Assembly: GCF_030009775.1 (NCBI RefSeq)
Contig: NZ_JASCTH010000001.1
Coordinates: 282,899-346,898 of the forward strand
DNA from: Actinoplanes sandaracinus
GTDB lineage: Bacteria > Actinomycetota > Actinomycetes > Mycobacteriales > Micromonosporaceae
Direction of reading: 5' to 3'
DNA length: 64,000 nucleotides
Below, one piece after another: positions 1 through 9,286 of the stretch. Position 1 is the first letter of the stretch, and each line of letters begins with the position of its first letter. The position numbers were made by a program, and so were the translations under genes. The notes under the pieces were generated by a model. It was not told the origin of the DNA. It was given only the letters and a program-made list of their open reading frames with translations, and did not search any database.

Positions 1-1413
1 CAGGGACTCCAACAGATGTATGCCATCCGCTGCCTCGCCGAGTTCGGGCAGCAGCATTCCGAGTTGATACGACGCGTCGCGCCGCAGGGTGCCGTCGATG
101 GTGTCATCAGCGAGAACCGCTCGCAGGTAACGCACTGCGGTCTCGAAGTTGCCGATCGCGGTGTGACTAATGGCCGCCTGATAGCGCAGCTCTGTAGCCT
201 GCTCGTCCTGCTCGAGGTTGGGCAGCACCTCCTCCAACACGGCGACAGCACGCGTGTGCTCTTCGGCTAGATGCAGCAATGATCCGAGCCGGAGCCTCAC
301 CTCCAAATCTGCCGCTGGCACTCCCGTCGGTCGCGCGGCAGCCTCGTCGAGCAAATCAATGGCCGCATGAAGCTGCTCTTCGGCGGCCAGTGCAGCGCTA
401 CGTTCGATGGCATCGACGGCTTCATCGATCGTCATCGGCGCACGGTGCACCTTGGGTGTGGACTTGCGTGGCCCTCGCGGTGCCAAGGGGCGCAGGAACG
501 GACGCCGGGGATCGTCGTCGTCGAGTGCCCGAGCGACGACTTGCGCAAGTGGCAGCAAAACCTCGTAGACGGCGGCCGCGGAGGGCCGAGAGGTCGGCGT
601 CTTGGACAGCATCGCCTGGAAGAGATCATCGAGGTCGATCGGCACGTCCGGTCGGGTGGAGCGAAGCGACGGTGGTGGGGTGTTGACGTGATGGTCCCGG
701 TAGGACCGGCTGCTGGATTCGGTGAACGGAACCCGGCCGGTGAGCATCTCGTGCAGAACGCAGCCGAGGCCGTAGATGTCGCTCGGTGGACCGACCGGAT
801 TACCGAGAACCTGTTCACGGGACATGTACGGAGGACTGCCGACGGTCATGCCGAGCTGGGTGAGTTTCGGCAGCGCCTGCACGCCCTGAAGCAACGCGAC
901 ACCGAAGTCGAGGATCTTCACCTGCCCGTCGGCGTGCACCATCATGTTGGAGGGTTTGATGTCGCGGTGGACGATATCGACCCGGTGCACCTCGGCCAAC
1001 GTCGCGGCGGCCTGCGCCGCGACGGCAGCGCACCATGACAGGGGCGCCGGTTCCTCCCGGGTGAAGCCGATGATGAGGTCATCGAGCGTCGCGCCCCGGA
1101 TGAGCTGCATGACCAGGAACGGTTGATCCCTCGCCGGGTCCACACCGACGTCGTACACCGCGGGAACGCCGGAGAGTTCGAGTCGGGCGGTGGTGCGGAT
1201 CTCCCTGAAGAAGCGCTCGCGGTCGGTGGCAGCGGCAGCCGCGAGTTCCGCGGATTCCGGAGTACCACCAGGTACAGCCGGCTGACGCATGATTTTGACA
1301 GCGACGTCACGATCCAGTTGCAGGTCGTGCGCTTCCCACACGTGCCCCATGCCGCCGCTACCGATCGGGCTGCCGATCCGGTAGCGGTCAGCCAGAATCC
1401 AGTCCTCGTCCAC
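1..1413 (-). CDS. Serine/threonine protein kinase with TPR-like C-terminus (partial, runs off window)
   Basis: A Hanks-type kinase reads in one open frame from GTG at 1413 to the window edge (471 residues visible). It has a glycine loop (GSGGMGHVW), Lys40 in VAVKIM, the catalytic loop HRDIKPSN with Asp151, and Asp169 of DFG. After the kinase fold (to about residue 280) comes an acidic/proline linker, then alpha-helical repeats resembling TPRs. There is no membrane segment in the visible part. The GTG at 1413 has GGAG seven bases upstream; an in-frame GTG at 1440 lacks a ribosome site. It starts 51 bases after hsdR stops, on the same strand, so it is probably the last visible cistron of the restriction operon. 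Substrate unknown. Confidence 0.85.
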   Translation of the reverse strand, partial: MDEDWILADRYRIGSPIGSGGMGHVWEAHDLQLDRDVAVKIMRQPAVPGGTPESAELAAAAATDRERFFREIRTTARLELSGVPAVYDVGVDPARDQPFLVMQLIRGATLDDLIIGFTREEPAPLSWCAAVAAQAAATLAEVHRVDIVHRDIKPSNMMVHADGQVKILDFGVALLQGVQALPKLTQLGMTVGSPPYMSREQVLGNPVGPPSDIYGLGCVLHEMLTGRVPFTESSSRSYRDHHVNTPPPSLRSTRPDVPIDLDDLFQAMLSKTPTSRPSAAAVYEVLLPLAQVVARALDDDDPRRPFLRPLAPRGPRKSTPKVHRAPMTIDEAVDAIERSAALAAEEQLHAAIDLLDEAAARPTGVPAADLEVRLRLGSLLHLAEEHTRAVAVLEEVLPNLEQDEQATELRYQAAISHTAIGNFETAVRYLRAVLADDTIDGTLRRDASYQLGMLLPELGEAADGIHLLESL

Positions 1414-1464
1414 GCCCGGTCTCCGCTCAACCCCAGTCACGGAGCGTCCACTGTCTCATGCCTG

Positions 1465-4400
1465 TCAATCACCGGCCTCGTCGACACGGCGCTGAGCCTG
1501 CGCACGGAGCTGCCGCAGCGCTTCGGTCCGCGCCGGGTTCTGGATCAGCCGGTAGGCGCGGCGCCGTGCCTCGCTGCGCACAATGTTCTGGAAGTCAGCG
1601 TCATCGAAGTACCGGTTCACGAAATCGGTGTTCCGCTCGTGGTTACGGGCCACGATGTTGTCGAGTTCCGGGTCTGCGACCTGAGCGAACTTGTCGATGT
1701 CGTTGTTGAGTGCGACCTGCTGCATCTTCTCGTCCTCGGCCAGCGTGATGATCTGCTGGGCGATGAGAATTTGATCGGAGGTGGACAGGTCGTATCCGAA
1801 ACGCTCGTTGAGGTCCTGAATGACCTCGCTGAGCGGCACTTCCTCGATTTCTCGTGCCGGACCCGCTACCGCCGCGAACCCGGCGATCAGCTGCTCACCG
1901 GACGGCTCCAGCGACAGATTCTCCTCGCCGATCTTCCGGATCCGCAAATGGCTCAGGGTGGTGTCGCCGATGTCGACGCCAGCGCCAGGTTCACGAGGCA
2001 GCCGGCGAGTCAGGAACCGGCAGTACTGATAGAGCCTCTCCAGGTCGGGGTCGGCGTATCCGACGACCTGGGCCAGGAACCCGTACGCCCGCACGTAGTC
2101 GCCGGCCTCCGACCGGAACGTCTCGGCCTGGTCGCGGTCGGCCTCGGCAAGCGCCTTAAACCGGTCGACGGCAGGTTCCAGCCAGCGGTTGAGTTCGGCG
2201 TGGGACTGCTGCCGCTGCTTCTCGGTGATCGCAGGGTCCTCGGCGCTGAACAGCGCGGCCACGAAGGCGTCCATCTCGCTGTCGACGATCAACTGATGAT
2301 CCATGACGTTGCGCTGCTTGTCGTAGAGCAGATTCGGGTCGGTGGGCTCGGTGATCGTGGTCTCGAAGTACGGCTTGAACGCGGCCTGCACGTCCTCAGC
2401 CTTGTTCGCGAAGTCGAGCACGAACACGTCGTCCTGAGACTTGGCCGGGTGGGTGCGGTTAAGCCGGGACAGCGTCTGCACGGCCGCGACGCCGGACAGC
2501 TGCTTGTCTACGTACATCGCCGCCAGCAACGGCTGGTCGAAGCCGGTCTGATATTTCTCGGCCACGATCAGGATGCGGTACTCGGTCTGTTTGCGAGCGG
2601 CGGCCTGTGGGTCGTCGACCTGGGTATACGCGAACGCGTCCGCAAGTCCTGCCTCCGAGATCCCGTTGAGGCGTGCTTCGGTGTAGTCGATCGGGTCCTC
2701 GCCCGGCGACTCGGCGATCGACAACGTGCCGGAGAAAGCGACCAGCGGGGCGCAGTCGATCAGCCCACGCCGGTCCACGTAGCGGCGCATCGCCTGGTAG
2801 AGCTTGAGCGCGTGCTCGCGGGAGCGGGTCACAACCATCGCTTTGGCCCGGCCGCCGATCCGGTCGGCGATTTCGTTGCGGAAGTGGTCGACGATGATCT
2901 GTGCACGCTGGTCCTGCGACTCGGGGTGCAGTTCGGCGGCACGTACCAGCTTGGCTTTGGCCTTCTTGGGGTCGACCTCCGGGTCGGCGGACTCGGCCGC
3001 TTCGACGGCCGCGTTGGCCAACCGCCATCGGGCCTCGTAGGTGATGTAGTTGCGCAGCACGTCGAGGATGTAGCCCTCCTCAATGGCTTGGCGCATCGAG
3101 TAGACGTGGAACGGCTCCATCTTTTTGGTCTCCGGGTTACGGACGCCGAAGATCTCCAGAGTCTTCTGCTTCGGCGTGGCCGTGAACGCGAAGTACGACA
3201 GGTTGGCATGCTTGCCTCGGGCCAGCGCCGACGCGGTGAGCGGGTCGCCGTCGTCGTCGATGTCGTCGGAGCCAAGCCTGCCGAGCGCCTTCTTGAGGGC
3301 GTTGGCCGACTCGCCAGACTGCGACGAGTGCGCCTCGTCGATGATCACCGCGTAGTGCCGCTCGCTCAGCTTCGACACCTTGTCGAGGATGAAGGGAAAC
3401 TTCTGCAGCGTGGTGATGATGACACGGGCGGTGGCGCCGGTCAGCGCGTTCGCAAGCTGCTGCGCATCCTCGTCGATCTTCTTGACCACGCCGGCGACGT
3501 GGTCGAACTGGTAGATCGTGTTCTGCAACTGTCGGTCCAGAACCACACGGTCGGTGATGACGATGACCTTGTCGAAGACCGGCTTGTTCGCCGTGTCGTG
3601 CAGCGTGGACAGTCGGTGCGCCAGCCAGGCGATGGTGTTCGACTTGCCGGAGCCGGCCGAGTGCTCGATCAGGTAGTTGTGGCCGGCGCCCTCCCGCAGC
3701 GTGTGCTCGGTCATCTGCTTCACCGCATGCCACTGGTGGAAGCGCGGGAAGATGATCGGGTTGGTGTGTGGGCTAGCTTGGCCCCGCTTCGGCACCTCGA
3801 CGTGCACGAACCGGTGCAGCAGATCGAGGAAGTTGTCCCGCTGCCACACCTGCCGCCAAAGGTAGGAAGTCTGGTAGCTGTCCTCAGACGCGGGCGGGTT
3901 ACCCGCGCCGCCGGACCGCCCAGGCCCGTTCGTCCCGACGTTGAACGGCAAGAACCGGGTGTCTGTTCCGGCCAGGCGCGTCGTCAGAAACGCAACGTGC
4001 GGATCAACAGCAAAATGCACGAGGGTACGCCGAGCAAAGATCAGTTCCTTCGGATCGCGCGTCTGCTGGTACTGCGCGATAGCGTCGCTGACGTTCTGCC
4101 CGGTCAGCGTGTTCTTCAGCTCGGCTGTCGCAATCGGGATCCCATTGACGAACAGCGTGAGGTCCAACTCGCCCTGCGTCTTTGCCGAGTAACGCAATTG
4201 ACGGACCAAGGTAAGCCGGTTCGCGCGGTAGTTGTCGAGCGCCCCGGCCGCTAGAGTGTGCCCCGGCTTGAAGTAGCAGAGCTGTACCGTGACCCCACGA
4301 TCTTTGACTCCGTTTCGAAGCACGTCCAGCGCACCGCGCTTGTCGATCTCCGAGGCGACGCGCTTCGCCAGCTCTTCCCGGGAAGTCTCGCGATCACCAT

Positions 4401-4590
4401 AAGCCGTCTCTAGTTTGTCTAGCGCACGCTGCTGAGTCTTGCCGAGAAACGTTTTGAGCTCCCCGACGTCTAGCCCCAACTCCGGCCGGTAGCCGTTCTG
4501 CAGCCCTCGATCCCATCCTCCGGCAGGGTTAACCATCTCCGCCTCGATGGCCGCTTCGAACACCTCTTCCTTGTGCACCGCAGAGTTCAC
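1465..4590 (-). CDS. hsdR: Type I restriction endonuclease, R (motor/nuclease) subunit
   Basis: This 1041-residue protein is the translocase and nuclease subunit of a type I restriction enzyme. An N-terminal nuclease domain carries ExK at Glu157/Lys159 (ATAELKN). The SF2 motor follows, with Walker A GSGKSN (Lys316), DEAH box at Asp418 (DEAHSSQSG), motif III FAFTATP and a C-terminal helicase half with QTLSRLNRT. Length is normal for HsdR. The GTG start at 4590 overlaps the hsdS stop by four bases, implying translational coupling. It acts in the cytoplasm with HsdM and HsdS on unmodified foreign DNA. All expected motifs are present, so it appears functional. Confidence 0.96.
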   Translation of the reverse strand: MNSAVHKEEVFEAAIEAEMVNPAGGWDRGLQNGYRPELGLDVGELKTFLGKTQQRALDKLETAYGDRETSREELAKRVASEIDKRGALDVLRNGVKDRGVTVQLCYFKPGHTLAAGALDNYRANRLTLVRQLRYSAKTQGELDLTLFVNGIPIATAELKNTLTGQNVSDAIAQYQQTRDPKELIFARRTLVHFAVDPHVAFLTTRLAGTDTRFLPFNVGTNGPGRSGGAGNPPASEDSYQTSYLWRQVWQRDNFLDLLHRFVHVEVPKRGQASPHTNPIIFPRFHQWHAVKQMTEHTLREGAGHNYLIEHSAGSGKSNTIAWLAHRLSTLHDTANKPVFDKVIVITDRVVLDRQLQNTIYQFDHVAGVVKKIDEDAQQLANALTGATARVIITTLQKFPFILDKVSKLSERHYAVIIDEAHSSQSGESANALKKALGRLGSDDIDDDGDPLTASALARGKHANLSYFAFTATPKQKTLEIFGVRNPETKKMEPFHVYSMRQAIEEGYILDVLRNYITYEARWRLANAAVEAAESADPEVDPKKAKAKLVRAAELHPESQDQRAQIIVDHFRNEIADRIGGRAKAMVVTRSREHALKLYQAMRRYVDRRGLIDCAPLVAFSGTLSIAESPGEDPIDYTEARLNGISEAGLADAFAYTQVDDPQAAARKQTEYRILIVAEKYQTGFDQPLLAAMYVDKQLSGVAAVQTLSRLNRTHPAKSQDDVFVLDFANKAEDVQAAFKPYFETTITEPTDPNLLYDKQRNVMDHQLIVDSEMDAFVAALFSAEDPAITEKQRQQSHAELNRWLEPAVDRFKALAEADRDQAETFRSEAGDYVRAYGFLAQVVGYADPDLERLYQYCRFLTRRLPREPGAGVDIGDTTLSHLRIRKIGEENLSLEPSGEQLIAGFAAVAGPAREIEEVPLSEVIQDLNERFGYDLSTSDQILIAQQIITLAEDEKMQQVALNNDIDKFAQVADPELDNIVARNHERNTDFVNRYFDDADFQNIVRSEARRRAYRLIQNPARTEALRQLRAQAQRRVDEAGD

Positions 4591-5810
4591 GACAACTCAG
4601 CCTCCCGCCCTGTAGTCACGTCGAGGCGCCCCGTCACGGCCGCCGTAATAAGTGCCTGCCGCCTCTCCGTCAACACCTTAATTTGAGTGTCGATTAGGTC
4701 ACGCAGCTTCTCCATCAACTGCGACTCAGCCCGAAACCGCGCCACGGTTTCCCGCTGTACATCCTCCGGCGCGATCGGAATCGGCCACTCCTTGATGTCC
4801 TGCGACTTAAGGTTTGCCATTGATGGCGAGGTGCCGTGTGACATTTGGGCACACAAAGAGCGGATGCGGCTGCCGCGGCTAATCAAAGCGATAAATTCTG
4901 GGACGACCTGCTCATGCACAGCAATGCGGAAGATCTTGTCGCAGAGCAAAAGCTTGGCTGGCGGATCATGTACGACTGCTACGGAACCAACCAGATTAGG
5001 TGTGTTTGCTCGCGTTACCAGCAGGTCGCCGTCGGCGATCTCATAGCGACGTTCGGGCGCAAGGTTTGACGGCAGCATCTTGTTCTCAGCTGGGAAAAAC
5101 ATGCCGTCTTTCACGGCACTTACCTTGAGCACACCCCACCGGTCGGGCTCGGCCGGAATATTCTCGCATTGCGGACTATGGCCTTGCTCGATCCCTGAAA
5201 TCAGACGGCGGAACGGCATGGTCCCGTGCGCCGTGCTGAGCTTTTCGCATACCTCATCGATCAAAACCGAAAACCGCTCGCCGAGTACTCCCTTTGCCGC
5301 TTGTCGAACACTTAGCGCATCGTCAATGCGGGCCATTTCAGCATCAAGGAATTCAGCGATCCGCCGTTGCTCTTCCAGGCACGGAACCACAATGTCAATG
5401 TTCCCGATTTCGCTCGGATTGATTGCGGGGTAACTGACGCCGGTTGACCTTGCCGCAATCTCCTGGACGACTGAGTCGGACTGGCATGCGTACGAGAAGA
5501 ACCTTGCATCGATGAAGTCGAGCGGCTCGATCACTGCAAAACCTGTTGAGAAAATCAACGGGACGGCCGACTCTGGGACGAACGCGATGGCTCTGAGGTA
5601 AGTGCGTACTGTCGAAATGACAGTACTTCCGGCGGGTGCGATTCTCCTGGCGCGGGAAGGCGCTTGGCCGAATCCGATCGCGTTGGCGGGAAGGTTCAGT
5701 TTTCCCGTGCTGTTAGCAGCAGAGATGTCGACGTAGTGGAACTCGAAGTTTGGATCGGTGTTCTCGGGCAGAGATCTGCCATTGATGCGGCCCAAATATT
5801 TGATCTTCAC
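4587..5810 (-). CDS. hsdS: Type I restriction-modification specificity subunit
   Basis: A 407-residue HsdS has two target-recognition domains separated and followed by conserved helical spacers. The first spacer contains EEQRRIAEFLDAE (about residues 145-157); the second ends in RRQALITAAVTGRLDV near the C-terminus, a classic HsdS tail. It sets the DNA sequence methylated and cut by the complex. The GTG start at 5810 overlaps the hsdM stop by four bases. The stretch is visibly richer in A/T than the surrounding genes, as expected for horizontally exchanged recognition domains. The recognised sequence cannot be read from the protein. Confidence 0.94.
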   Translation of the reverse strand: MKIKYLGRINGRSLPENTDPNFEFHYVDISAANSTGKLNLPANAIGFGQAPSRARRIAPAGSTVISTVRTYLRAIAFVPESAVPLIFSTGFAVIEPLDFIDARFFSYACQSDSVVQEIAARSTGVSYPAINPSEIGNIDIVVPCLEEQRRIAEFLDAEMARIDDALSVRQAAKGVLGERFSVLIDEVCEKLSTAHGTMPFRRLISGIEQGHSPQCENIPAEPDRWGVLKVSAVKDGMFFPAENKMLPSNLAPERRYEIADGDLLVTRANTPNLVGSVAVVHDPPAKLLLCDKIFRIAVHEQVVPEFIALISRGSRIRSLCAQMSHGTSPSMANLKSQDIKEWPIPIAPEDVQRETVARFRAESQLMEKLRDLIDTQIKVLTERRQALITAAVTGRLDVTTGREAELS

Positions 5811-7792
5811 TCAGTCACCTCGGACAAGAGCGTTTGAATCTGAGACTCCAGCTTTCGAAGTTCAGCGTCGATTTCGGCGAGCGGCCTCGGCGGTTTGTAT
5901 ACGTAGAAGTGTCTGGTAAAGGGGATCTCGTACCCGACCTTAGTTTTGGTCTCGTCGATCCATGCGTCCGGGACGTGCGGCTTGACTTCGCGCTCGAAGT
6001 AGCAGTGGATGTCCTCGTTGAGGGGGACGTTCTCGTAGTCGCGCAGGTCCGGGTCGGGGGCTGTCTCGCCCTTGAGGGTCTGCAGTTCGCCCGCGGGATC
6101 GCTGACCGAGATGCACGACCAGATGGCCTTGGTCAGCGGCGCGGCCGTGGGCCATACCGTTCCGGCTTCGACGGCGGCCGACAGCAGAGCATCCTTGGCA
6201 GCGGCTTTCGCGTGCCAAACCGTACCGGTCAAGGTCTTGAAGGCGCCGATAAGGGCGTCGCTGTGCTCGTACTTCGCGAGAGTTTTGTTCTCCACGAGCG
6301 CGGCGAGTGTGTCGTCGGTGATCTCAAACCGGAGCTTCAGCGGGCGTTCTACGGTGATTCGCTGGTAGCCGAATTCGGTAGTGTCGAAAACCTTGACCTT
6401 GGAGTGGTGCGCGTGCGTGGCATCGGAAGCGATGCTCAGGGCGTTGCTGTAGACGCTGGTGATCTGCGCGATCTGCTCTTCGTTGATCTCCTTGCGCTTG
6501 TCGCCCAGGCTCTTGCGCATCTTCTGCCACTGGTCGCGGGCGTCCAGCAAGATAACCTTGTTCTTGTGGGAAGGGTCCTTGCGGTTGGACAGGATCCAGA
6601 AGTAGGTGGAGATACCGGTGTTGTAGAAGAGCTGGTCGGGCAGGCCGACAATGCCTTCGAGCAGGTCGTTCTCGAGGATCCATCGGCGGATGTTCGACTC
6701 GCCGGACTCGGCGGCACCCGTGAACAGCGGCGAGCCGTTGAAGACGATGGCGATGCGGGAACCGCCACTCTCCTTCGGCTGCATCTTGGAGATCATGTGC
6801 TGGAGGAAGAGGAACGATCCGTCGTTGATGCGCGGCAGCCCGGCCCCGAAGCGGCCGGCGAAACCCATCAGCGCCTCGTCTTCGACCTCTGCCTTGACCT
6901 TCTTCCACTCCACGCCGAAGGGCGGGTTGGCCAGCATGTAGTCGAACCGCCGGTCGGTGTGACCGTCGTTCGTGAAGGAGTTGCCGAGATAGATGTTCGA
7001 GGGGTTCTGGTCCTTGAGCATCATGTCCGACCGGCAGATGGCATACGACTCGGGGTTGAGTTCCTGACCGAACAGATGTACCTGAGCGCCGGGATTGAGG
7101 TTGGTGATGACGTCCTCGGCGGCTGAGAGCATGCCGCCCGTGCCGCACGCCGGGTCGAGGACGTTGATAACCGGTGTCGGCTCAGTCAGATGAGCGCTGT
7201 CAGGCCCGATCAGCAGGTTCACCATGAGCTTGATGACCTCGCGCGGCGTGAAGTGCTCGCCAGCCGTCTCGTTGGAGGCCTCCGAGAAACGCCGGATGAG
7301 TTCCTCGAAGACGTAGCCCATTTCATGGGTGTCAACCACGTCTGGGCTCAGATCGAGATCCTTCTCGGTGAATCGCTTCACAACCTTGTAGATCAGCTTC
7401 GCTGTGGTGAGCCGCTCGATCTGCGCGTAGAAGTCGTACTTATCGATGATCTCGCGGGCGTTGGGCGAGAAACCGTTGATGTAGTCGATGAGGTTTTGGG
7501 CGACGTCCGACGGGGACGACACGATCGAGTCGAAGTCCTGCTGCGACGTGTTGTAGAACGGCAAGTCGGCCGCGAGCCGGAGCATCTGGTCTTTGTTGCT
7601 CATCGTCAGCTTCGCGTCGGTGTCCCAGACGGCCTGCCTGGTCGGCGCCATCACGCAGTCGAGACGGCGCAGCACGGTGAGCGGCAGAATCACCTTGCCG
7701 TACTCCGAGCGCTTGTAGTCGCCGCGCAGCAACTCGGCGATGTCCCAGATGAGACCTGGCAGGTTTTGAGGTGTGGTCAACTCAGGGCTCAC
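5807..7792 (-). CDS. hsdM: Type I restriction-modification DNA methyltransferase subunit
   Basis: This 661-residue N6-adenine methyltransferase has the SAM-binding motif DPACGTGG at Asp213 and the catalytic NPPF at Asn289. The N-terminal helical HsdM domain (residues 1-150) starts with a typical LIWDIAELLRGDY segment. A long C-terminal part (from about residue 480) ends in a helical tail that probably packs on HsdS. It methylates host DNA and completes the restriction complex. The GTG at 7792 overlaps the upstream methylase-like gene by four bases. It is the only methyltransferase here with intact catalytic motifs. Confidence 0.96.
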   Translation of the reverse strand: MSPELTTPQNLPGLIWDIAELLRGDYKRSEYGKVILPLTVLRRLDCVMAPTRQAVWDTDAKLTMSNKDQMLRLAADLPFYNTSQQDFDSIVSSPSDVAQNLIDYINGFSPNAREIIDKYDFYAQIERLTTAKLIYKVVKRFTEKDLDLSPDVVDTHEMGYVFEELIRRFSEASNETAGEHFTPREVIKLMVNLLIGPDSAHLTEPTPVINVLDPACGTGGMLSAAEDVITNLNPGAQVHLFGQELNPESYAICRSDMMLKDQNPSNIYLGNSFTNDGHTDRRFDYMLANPPFGVEWKKVKAEVEDEALMGFAGRFGAGLPRINDGSFLFLQHMISKMQPKESGGSRIAIVFNGSPLFTGAAESGESNIRRWILENDLLEGIVGLPDQLFYNTGISTYFWILSNRKDPSHKNKVILLDARDQWQKMRKSLGDKRKEINEEQIAQITSVYSNALSIASDATHAHHSKVKVFDTTEFGYQRITVERPLKLRFEITDDTLAALVENKTLAKYEHSDALIGAFKTLTGTVWHAKAAAKDALLSAAVEAGTVWPTAAPLTKAIWSCISVSDPAGELQTLKGETAPDPDLRDYENVPLNEDIHCYFEREVKPHVPDAWIDETKTKVGYEIPFTRHFYVYKPPRPLAEIDAELRKLESQIQTLLSEVTE

Positions 7793-9165
7793 TTTTCTCG
7801 CGAAGGTGGTGCGAAGGTTCCGTTGGTCAGGCCTTGGATGGTGGTGCGGGTGACCTCCTGGGCCGTGTGTGCGACCGCGGTGGCTGCGGCGTCGAAGGCC
7901 ATCAACTCGCGGAACGCAACACCGTATCGGTGTTGGTCAGGCAGTGGCATGCGCGGCACGCGGGCACGTTTGACGTCCAGCCGGTAGGTGCCGCCGGAGG
8001 TACCGGCCGCATGACGCCGGTTGACATCTGACCGGAGGAATCCGGCCAGGAAGTAAGGGTCTAGGACGTCTGGCTGGCAGCGCAGCACCGTTGCGCCGGC
8101 CGTGTCACCAACCGCTTCGGTGGCCACCGTGGGCATGAACTCTCCATGTTCGGACCGGACCAAGACGTCGCCGGGTTCCGCTTCCCCACGCGAGATGGTG
8201 ACCATTCCGGTACGCATGAGTTCGACAACGGTGACCAGTGGCCACGACGGTGCGCCGGTGGCGTCGGTCGACGTGGGCGCTTCTCGCGCCAGCCCGTTGA
8301 CCGCACGGGCGTAGGAGACGCGGGCCGTGTCGAGGTGACGCCGGACGTCAACGGTTTCACCGGCGACGTGCCCGGACGGCACCAGCAATACCTCCTCATC
8401 CAGCAGTTCGATTGAGGGCACGGTTCGAGTGCACAGCTCATCCGCATAGATGGCGTCCCAATCGGCTGGCGAGTTCGGCAGTTGCCCAGCTGTACGGTCG
8501 AAGAGGTCGACCATCCGCACCTGGTATGTCGGCCGTCCGCTGGGCCGGGTGAGCACCCAGATCTGCCATAGCCCACCAGGGAGCTCCGGCAGTCCGACGA
8601 CCTGGCGAAGCACACCAGCCCGCAGCAGTTCGGCGCGGATGCGGCGGCCTGTCGTGCGTACAGCCGCCGAGAACGGCACGGCCACGACAGCGGTGCCGCC
8701 CTTTGGGGTGTACGCGAGACAGACTTGCACCCACGCCAGGGCGACATCGTTGCGTCCCGGCAAGCCGAACTCGCCGATGGGAGCATCTGGAGGCGGCGCC
8801 TCCTGCGGGGCGATACACGCCACCACTTCGGCGCTGCCCGGCCGGTGCGACGGCAGCCCTGCCGGGCCGGCCGGATCGAGGATCGTCCGGCCGTCGGGTA
8901 TCAGCGAGCGGAGGACCTGTGCAAGGACGTCGTCGCCTTCCCCTGTAGGTGCTGGCTTGGAGGCGGGCTGGCCGCTGATGGCCCGGCCGTTCGCGGCGAG
9001 CCATTGCTCAACTTCTCTCCGGCTGAAGGTAGGACTGTTTGCCGATCCGCCGACCGGCTGCGGGAAGTCGGCGTGGCGCTTACGCCAGTTCGATACCGCA
9101 GCTCGGCCTACGTCGGCGAGCCGAGCTATCTCAACTGCTGTCAGTTCGTCGCCGCTCACCGTCAC
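7789..9165 (-). CDS. Helix-turn-helix / methylase-like protein lacking the catalytic core
   Basis: 458 residues. Residues 1-60 form a DNA-binding helix-turn-helix (AVEIARLADVGRAAVSNWRK, then a FSRREVEQWL wing). The middle resembles N6 DNA methylases of the actinobacterial HTH-methylase family: it begins LDPAGPAG where DPACGSG is expected and jumps to DVALAWVQVCLAYTPKGGTAVVAVP, the part that normally follows NPPF. The segment between motif I and NPPF is absent, so I infer no methylation activity. The last 170 residues look like one HsdS-type recognition domain (PGDVLVRSEHGEF). It opens the hsd operon; GTG at 9165 or 9159 may start it. Possible roles are an autoregulator or a specificity adaptor. 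Confidence 0.7.
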   Translation of the reverse strand: MTVSGDELTAVEIARLADVGRAAVSNWRKRHADFPQPVGGSANSPTFSRREVEQWLAANGRAISGQPASKPAPTGEGDDVLAQVLRSLIPDGRTILDPAGPAGLPSHRPGSAEVVACIAPQEAPPPDAPIGEFGLPGRNDVALAWVQVCLAYTPKGGTAVVAVPFSAAVRTTGRRIRAELLRAGVLRQVVGLPELPGGLWQIWVLTRPSGRPTYQVRMVDLFDRTAGQLPNSPADWDAIYADELCTRTVPSIELLDEEVLLVPSGHVAGETVDVRRHLDTARVSYARAVNGLAREAPTSTDATGAPSWPLVTVVELMRTGMVTISRGEAEPGDVLVRSEHGEFMPTVATEAVGDTAGATVLRCQPDVLDPYFLAGFLRSDVNRRHAAGTSGGTYRLDVKRARVPRMPLPDQHRYGVAFRELMAFDAAATAVAHTAQEVTRTTIQGLTNGTFAPPSREK

Positions 9166-9180
9166 CTGCTCTCTGCACTA

Positions 9181-9266
9181 GTTCACAAGAGCGTACACAC
9201 TTGCCCGTTTTCACGGAAGGGGCAACACTGTCACTGTGAACACGTGAACTGTGTACTGTGTTCACG
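9181..9266. promoter_or_regulatory. Divergent promoter region with four GTGAAC/GTTCAC half-sites
   Basis: The half-site occurs at 9181-9186, 9236-9241, 9244-9249 and 9260-9265. The last two form CGTGAAC-N10-GTTCACG (9243-9266), a perfect 7-base inverted repeat. It sits between the hsd operon start (9165, minus) and the TIGR04141-like gene (9287, plus), so one bound protein could control both. The HTH protein encoded next door is the obvious candidate. That link is inference. Confidence 0.6.
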
Positions 9267-9286
9267 ACGCTAACCGAAGGAGCACT

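Noticed and set aside
1123..4254. A 1043-residue plus-strand open frame antisense to hsdR
   Set aside because: High-GC shadow of hsdR, which has all expected motifs; the antisense protein shows no domain.
7789..9165. Annotation of the first operon gene as an active DNA methyltransferase
   Set aside because: Both the SAM motif and NPPF are missing, so an activity call is not supported.
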